NCBI GenBank assembly: GCA_039881145.1
Contig: JAYKKI010000023.1
Span: 4,130,501-4,194,500 of the forward strand
Reading direction: 5' to 3'
Source of the DNA: Druceiella hillmani
Taxonomy: Eukaryota > Arthropoda > Insecta > Lepidoptera > Hepialidae
DNA: 64,000 nucleotides
This document shows positions 60,065 to 64,000 of the stretch, piece after piece. The notes below the pieces were generated by a model, which saw only the letters and a list, made by a program, of their open reading frames with translations, was not told the DNA's origin and made no database searches. A program made the translations under genes and the position numbers. Within the stretch, counting starts at the first letter, position 1. The number at the start of each line of letters is the position of its first letter.

Positions 60065-62391
60065 TATATTTGTATTTATGATAAAAAAAAACAAAATAAA
60101 ATTAACTTGGTACTTTAGGGTTCTATTTCGTCATTTCAAAATTGGTCTTTATCTTCTTCTAAAGGTGACCCTCCAACCTGTGGAAAAAAACCTGTGTAAA
60201 ATTAGAAGTTTAGAGCGTACGAACTACAGAGCCTTAAAAAAAGTGTAAACGTTAGGCGGCTTCTCCGCGCAACATTTCTGCGCATCTTTAGAGTGAGATA
60301 CCGGTATGTTTATTTGGCATTTTTTATGGCATAATCGGAATGAAGGTGTATGACACACATATTGGTATTTTCTTACAGCGAAATCGAAATGACGGAGTGT
60401 GACATACATAGTTTACTATCGTTCGCTTATATTAAGATGTAATCATTAAATGTCATTATGTGTGTATATTTGGTGTCTTCTATCTTACAATATTAAAAAG
60501 TCTCTTTTAATTTTAACTTTTTAGTCTGACGTTCATCAATCGAAACTTTTTTAACGGTGTACGTAAAAACAAACAAATAGGGAGATGAATAATAATTTTA
60601 AAAAAAATTGATTTCTGCCCTATCGTTTGTTTACAGAACCTATTTTTTGGGTGTCTATGCGGCCGCAAGCGTTTTTGACGTGACAACGTCAAATAGAGTT
60701 TTGTCTTGAGTCCATAGACATATTATGACTGCATAAGTTTCAAATTACGCGTAACCTAATTTATATGTGTGCGTGTGTGTGTAAATCTACTTTAGTGTAA
60801 GTTTAGTGGTGTACAATGATATCGACAATTTTTATATAGTTTTTTATATATTTTATATAACTAAACAAAAACAATTTTAATTGGAAAAGATTCTTGAAAA
60901 AATATTTAAAAATTGAAAAAGCTTGCTAAAAAAATTTAAAAAGCTTTCTTTTAAAAGCGCAAAAAAATTAAAATTAAAGCTTTCTTTAAGTGTTTCATTT
61001 ACATTGGAAAGAGTTGTTAAATCATACAATTTGAAAAAAAAAATTATTTTATTATGACAAGAATAATTTAAAAATGAATAGTTAAAATACATTAAAAGAA
61101 AACAAAAATATATGTAAAAAATTAAAGTAAAAAATTAATTAAGTATAAGAAATTTTAAACGACTTAAAAACTTATTTTATTTAAAGTAAATTTAATTTAT
61201 TATATCTTGTGTATCAGAGTTTGATAAATAAATAATTTAAATGTAAATATTCTCAAATTTAAAACACTTAAGTAAAAATTATTTCATAATTTAAAACTTT
61301 ATGGGATAACCTATAAAAAATATTAAATAAATGATTTAATTTAAATAAAACCTAATATTATTAATTGTTTATAATTTCAAAAAGTTATGAATATAATTAT
61401 GTTAAATTATTTGTTTAGTATTCTATATAAAAGTAAAAGGGCGACTTGCGCTGTAAAAAACGATTCTAACTGTTTTTATTTCGCTATCTCTTTCTAACAC
61501 ATAACATAGCTACTATATATCACTGCTTTCTCTTACCATAGTTCATCTATCTATTATAATAAGTCTATATTTGTGTCACAATGACAGTTATTTGTTTCAT
61601 TTTGGACACTATGCACGTTCTCTTCTATTGCAAGTTTCTATCCCTTTTTTTCTATTGCTCATTATTTAAAGACATTGTGCTTCAGGGACCATCATACGAT
61701 GAAGATGCAACGGTGTCATTGGACTGACTTACCGACACGCCATTATTCATTTAATTTTGATCGAATAGAAATATCTTCTTGATTCTAATACATAGGGTTT
61801 ATCTCGCTCTAAGATCTTTTCATAGTATTGATTTAAATGGTTTGTGATGAAGAATTTCCCACGTTCAAACAGCGAAAGAAAATTTTGTTTGAGATATTCA
61901 GAATGAAATATTTAAAATCTTGCTTTTTACGCTATTTCTCTAATTTACAATGTCACATATTCTTGTTAGCCTATCTATTTGTAAACAAAACTAGACCAGA
62001 ATCTATTAAATCCATCAACGTGTTCACTCGCCAAAAGTTTTCCAAATTGAAAAAAAATAAAAGGTAACCAATACTAGCATGCTGTAATAACAGTTTTAAC
62101 TTTTATCTTACTCTCTATATAATATCAATTCTGCAGATTTCTTATGGAAATAACCTTTCTGCAGATAGTCATTTTATTTCAATCATAATAGCATACATAG
62201 ATTTCGTTATCTCTTAAAATGGCATTGACTGCAATTTGAATTTGGCCATTTTGCATCAGTTAACAATATGGTGCTTTCAATGGCTTTAATTCCAGAGCAT
62301 CTATTTAACCCAAAGCTTTCTAACGCAAAGATATTCGTCGGTTTTTTACCCGTACTTAACTTATACCATTGCCTAAAATGGCCGGAATCTT
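60065..62391. other. non-coding DNA, no gene seen
   Basis: A diverged ~54-bp tandem duplication ('GGCATAATCGGAATGAAGG' / 'AGCGAAATCGAAATGACGG') lies at ~60305-60410. A patch 'GCGGCCGCAAGCG...TTTGACGTGACAACGTCAAA' near 60660-60705 contains a small palindrome flanked by TGTCTATG/CATAGACA and may be a transposon end. Positions 60840-61440 are extremely AT-rich. No gene is seen. Confidence 0.45.
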
Positions 62392-62595
62392 CTAATAAAT
62401 TGTTCTGTTTTCCGCTTTTAAATAAGCCACATAGGCCTTGCAATATTCAAATGTTGGCATGGAGGTGTGTAATATGTGCACTTCATTAAACTCGTTATAA
62501 ACAATGGCACTGGATGGAACTTCATTATCAAGAGCATAAAACTTTCTTGTCAAAATTTTCTTCTTAAATTTATTTTGTATCAGACGGACAAGTTT
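62392..62595 (-). pseudogene. unrecognised possible coding relic
   Basis: On the minus strand a 67-codon stretch between stops has non-repetitive, protein-like composition (FYALDNEVPSSAIVYNEFNE, then VHILHTSMPTFEYCKAYVAY). It lacks an ATG near its start. A second minus frame (62207-62443) overlaps it and could be a continuation after a frameshift. I do not recognise the family. It could be a transposon fragment, an exon or chance. Confidence 0.25.
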
Positions 62596-63719
62596 TCAAA
62601 TTGCAACCAAAAATACAAGATAAATGATAGCCTCGTAATTTTAATAGACCAAAAAGGCCGTTTCGATATTTTTTTTTGTTCTGTGGATCGAAGAGTTCTT
62701 TCTAGTGTCCAAACAAAAGAGTTCTCTTTTCAAAATATGACAACGCTTTTTCCATTTTCAAAACGATTATAGAAATATAATTTTCTCAATATTCTAAAGC
62801 TTTATGGCCAGTGCCAAAGACTTTCCGTGACACTTAGTGTATTAGTAGTCTAATAAATATTTTGAGTAGGAGTTGAACTGTCAGTGCAAAAGTTCAGTGA
62901 TCATTTACGTATGTATAAAAGTTTAAATATTTAATAAGAACATAATATTCTATCAACCTATAACAAATGTTTTCATTATTTAATTAAATTCAATTGAATT
63001 AATGTCAATTGACCAAAATATCTTCCATTGAAGTACTTATGAAATGCAGTTGTTGCATATTTTTTTAGGTTTTCGACATACGTGATACGAGAATATACAT
63101 CACAAAACACTTAGGAAACTCGTTCTGACAAAGAAGAGGCTGTATCCAGAATATTAGTAAACGTTTTCGAGTGCCTTTTAAAAATTGAATAAAAGATCAA
63201 TTTAGTGAAATTCCCCTCAGTACGATCTGCGAGAAAAAAAATGTCACCCTACATTAAATTCACTCCCAAAAAAATAAATATATATTATATTATTTTGTAG
63301 TTACGTAATTCGATTACTGTTTCCGTGGAAATTGAAATAGCCAAACCTTCTGGATAGTAAGATGGACATGACACAAATATAATTTTTTTTCCCATTTGAC
63401 TATGGATCTCTACTCCTGGCTTCCTACGGCTACGAGCAGCGCCGCGCCTCTCCGATAGGTGTTGAGAGTAAATCAGCACTATCTCGAGTGGCACCCTTCT
63501 CATGTGCACGCCTGCGCTGCCATATATTATCCCCCACACGCTCACAACTTGCCTTTAGCTGGTTTCTCACAACTTTTGAGTTCACGGGTCACGACGATTT
63601 ATTTTATGATTTATCTTACAGACAGGCGACACCGCGCTATCTGAGGAATCCGCGCTACCCTTTCCACGGAGCCTGGGGGCGCCCCCTGGGGGGACTATTT
63701 TTTCACAATGACGTGTGAA
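62596..63719. other. unassigned DNA, GC-richer toward 63.4-63.7 kb
   Basis: Positions ~63400-63715 are less AT-rich and contain GC-rich runs such as GGGGGCGCCCCCTGGGGGGA. The overlapping frames there (63285-63545 -, 63459-63644 +, 63488-63718 +) have no recognisable domains. The stretch may belong to the retroelement relic that follows. Confidence 0.35.
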
Positions 63720-64000
63720 GAAATTACTGTTGTTTCTGCAATTGCTTTTGTGTGGCATACTTGTGATACCATTTCAGGGAAGAGGTAGCATCGCGTATCC
63801 TGATGATACTTTGCTGTTGGTTTGAAGAGCGAGCCTTAGAGTAATAGACAATTAGGCAGCAGACTTCCCGCCAGGTTACATGACTTGTGGTATTAAGAAA
63901 AAGCTCATTTTTGCCCCAAAATCTGAAGCTGGTGAGGGTTTCCTCCTTCCGCTCGAGTTGTATCAGAATATCTGTAGGGGTCCATAACATCCCTCCTCAT
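63720..64000 (+). pseudogene. R1-like non-LTR retrotransposon RT relic, cut by window edge
   Basis: The plus strand reads GRGSIAYPDDTLLLV*RASL (~63778-63840), an RT active-site box with YPDD in place of YADD. Then ADFPPGYMTCGIKKKLIFAP and KSEAGEGF follow, resembling the ...WGxKNKLxFAPxKTEAM block downstream of the box in R1-type elements. Two TGA/TAG stops are present. The overlapping minus-strand frame 63724-63990 is a shadow. Confidence 0.5.

Overview
This is AT-rich eukaryotic DNA, almost certainly insect and most likely lepidopteran. The evidence is spliced exons with GT-AG borders, a short run of the insect telomere motif CCTAA, and dispersed repeats that I associate from memory with moth and butterfly genomes: the 'GTGATCTTATAAGGGTTTCG' tail, 'CCGACTTC' tracts, 'GCGCCATCTATTG', and a tRNA-derived SINE with an 'ATAAGTCCGCCAT' body. 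The order assignment is inference.

Only one host gene is recognisable. At the left end lie the last two coding exons (1860-1968 and 2863-3024, + strand) of the TFIIH p44 subunit (GTF2H2/Ssl1), which encode its C-terminal cysteine-rich zinc domain. The remaining ~61 kb is a gene desert made of decayed mobile elements and tandem repeats. Nearly all longer open frames there are parts of broken transposons or chance frames.

Layout: 1-650 dispersed repeat; 1860-3024 GTF2H2 3' end; 3.0-9 kb unassigned; 9.0-10.3 kb inverted repeat pair and an RTE-like relic; 11.56-21.17 kb three tandem copies of a ~2.8-3.5 kb noncoding unit; 23.2-23.8 kb non-LTR RT relic; 23.9-25.6 kb two minisatellites with 54-bp and 39-bp units; 25.6-27.8 kb Jockey/CR1-like LINE; 29.2-31.6 kb RTE-like relic; 32.3-33.7 kb non-LTR RT on the minus strand; 35.3-39.4 kb a ZMYM1-like hAT transposase pseudogene and a hAT MITE with perfect target duplications, both set in a decayed repeat array; 41.5-46.7 kb a SINE and a nearly full-span Ty3/gypsy retrotransposon with both LTRs and a nested MITE; 46.8-47.1 kb a mariner deletion derivative; 48.8-50.9 kb a 56-bp satellite (~37 copies) with higher-order structure; 56.2-58.1 kb a Transib/RAG1-like transposase pseudogene on the minus strand; 63.7-64 kb an R1-like RT relic.

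The elements show nesting and relative age. The LTR element sits in a 42-bp minisatellite and itself carries a MITE. One dispersed repeat entered the 3.4-kb unit before its last duplication but after the split from the oldest copy. None of the transposon genes looks functional: each has stops, frameshifts, deletions or lost catalytic residues. I see no true tRNA, rRNA, CRISPR array or operon.
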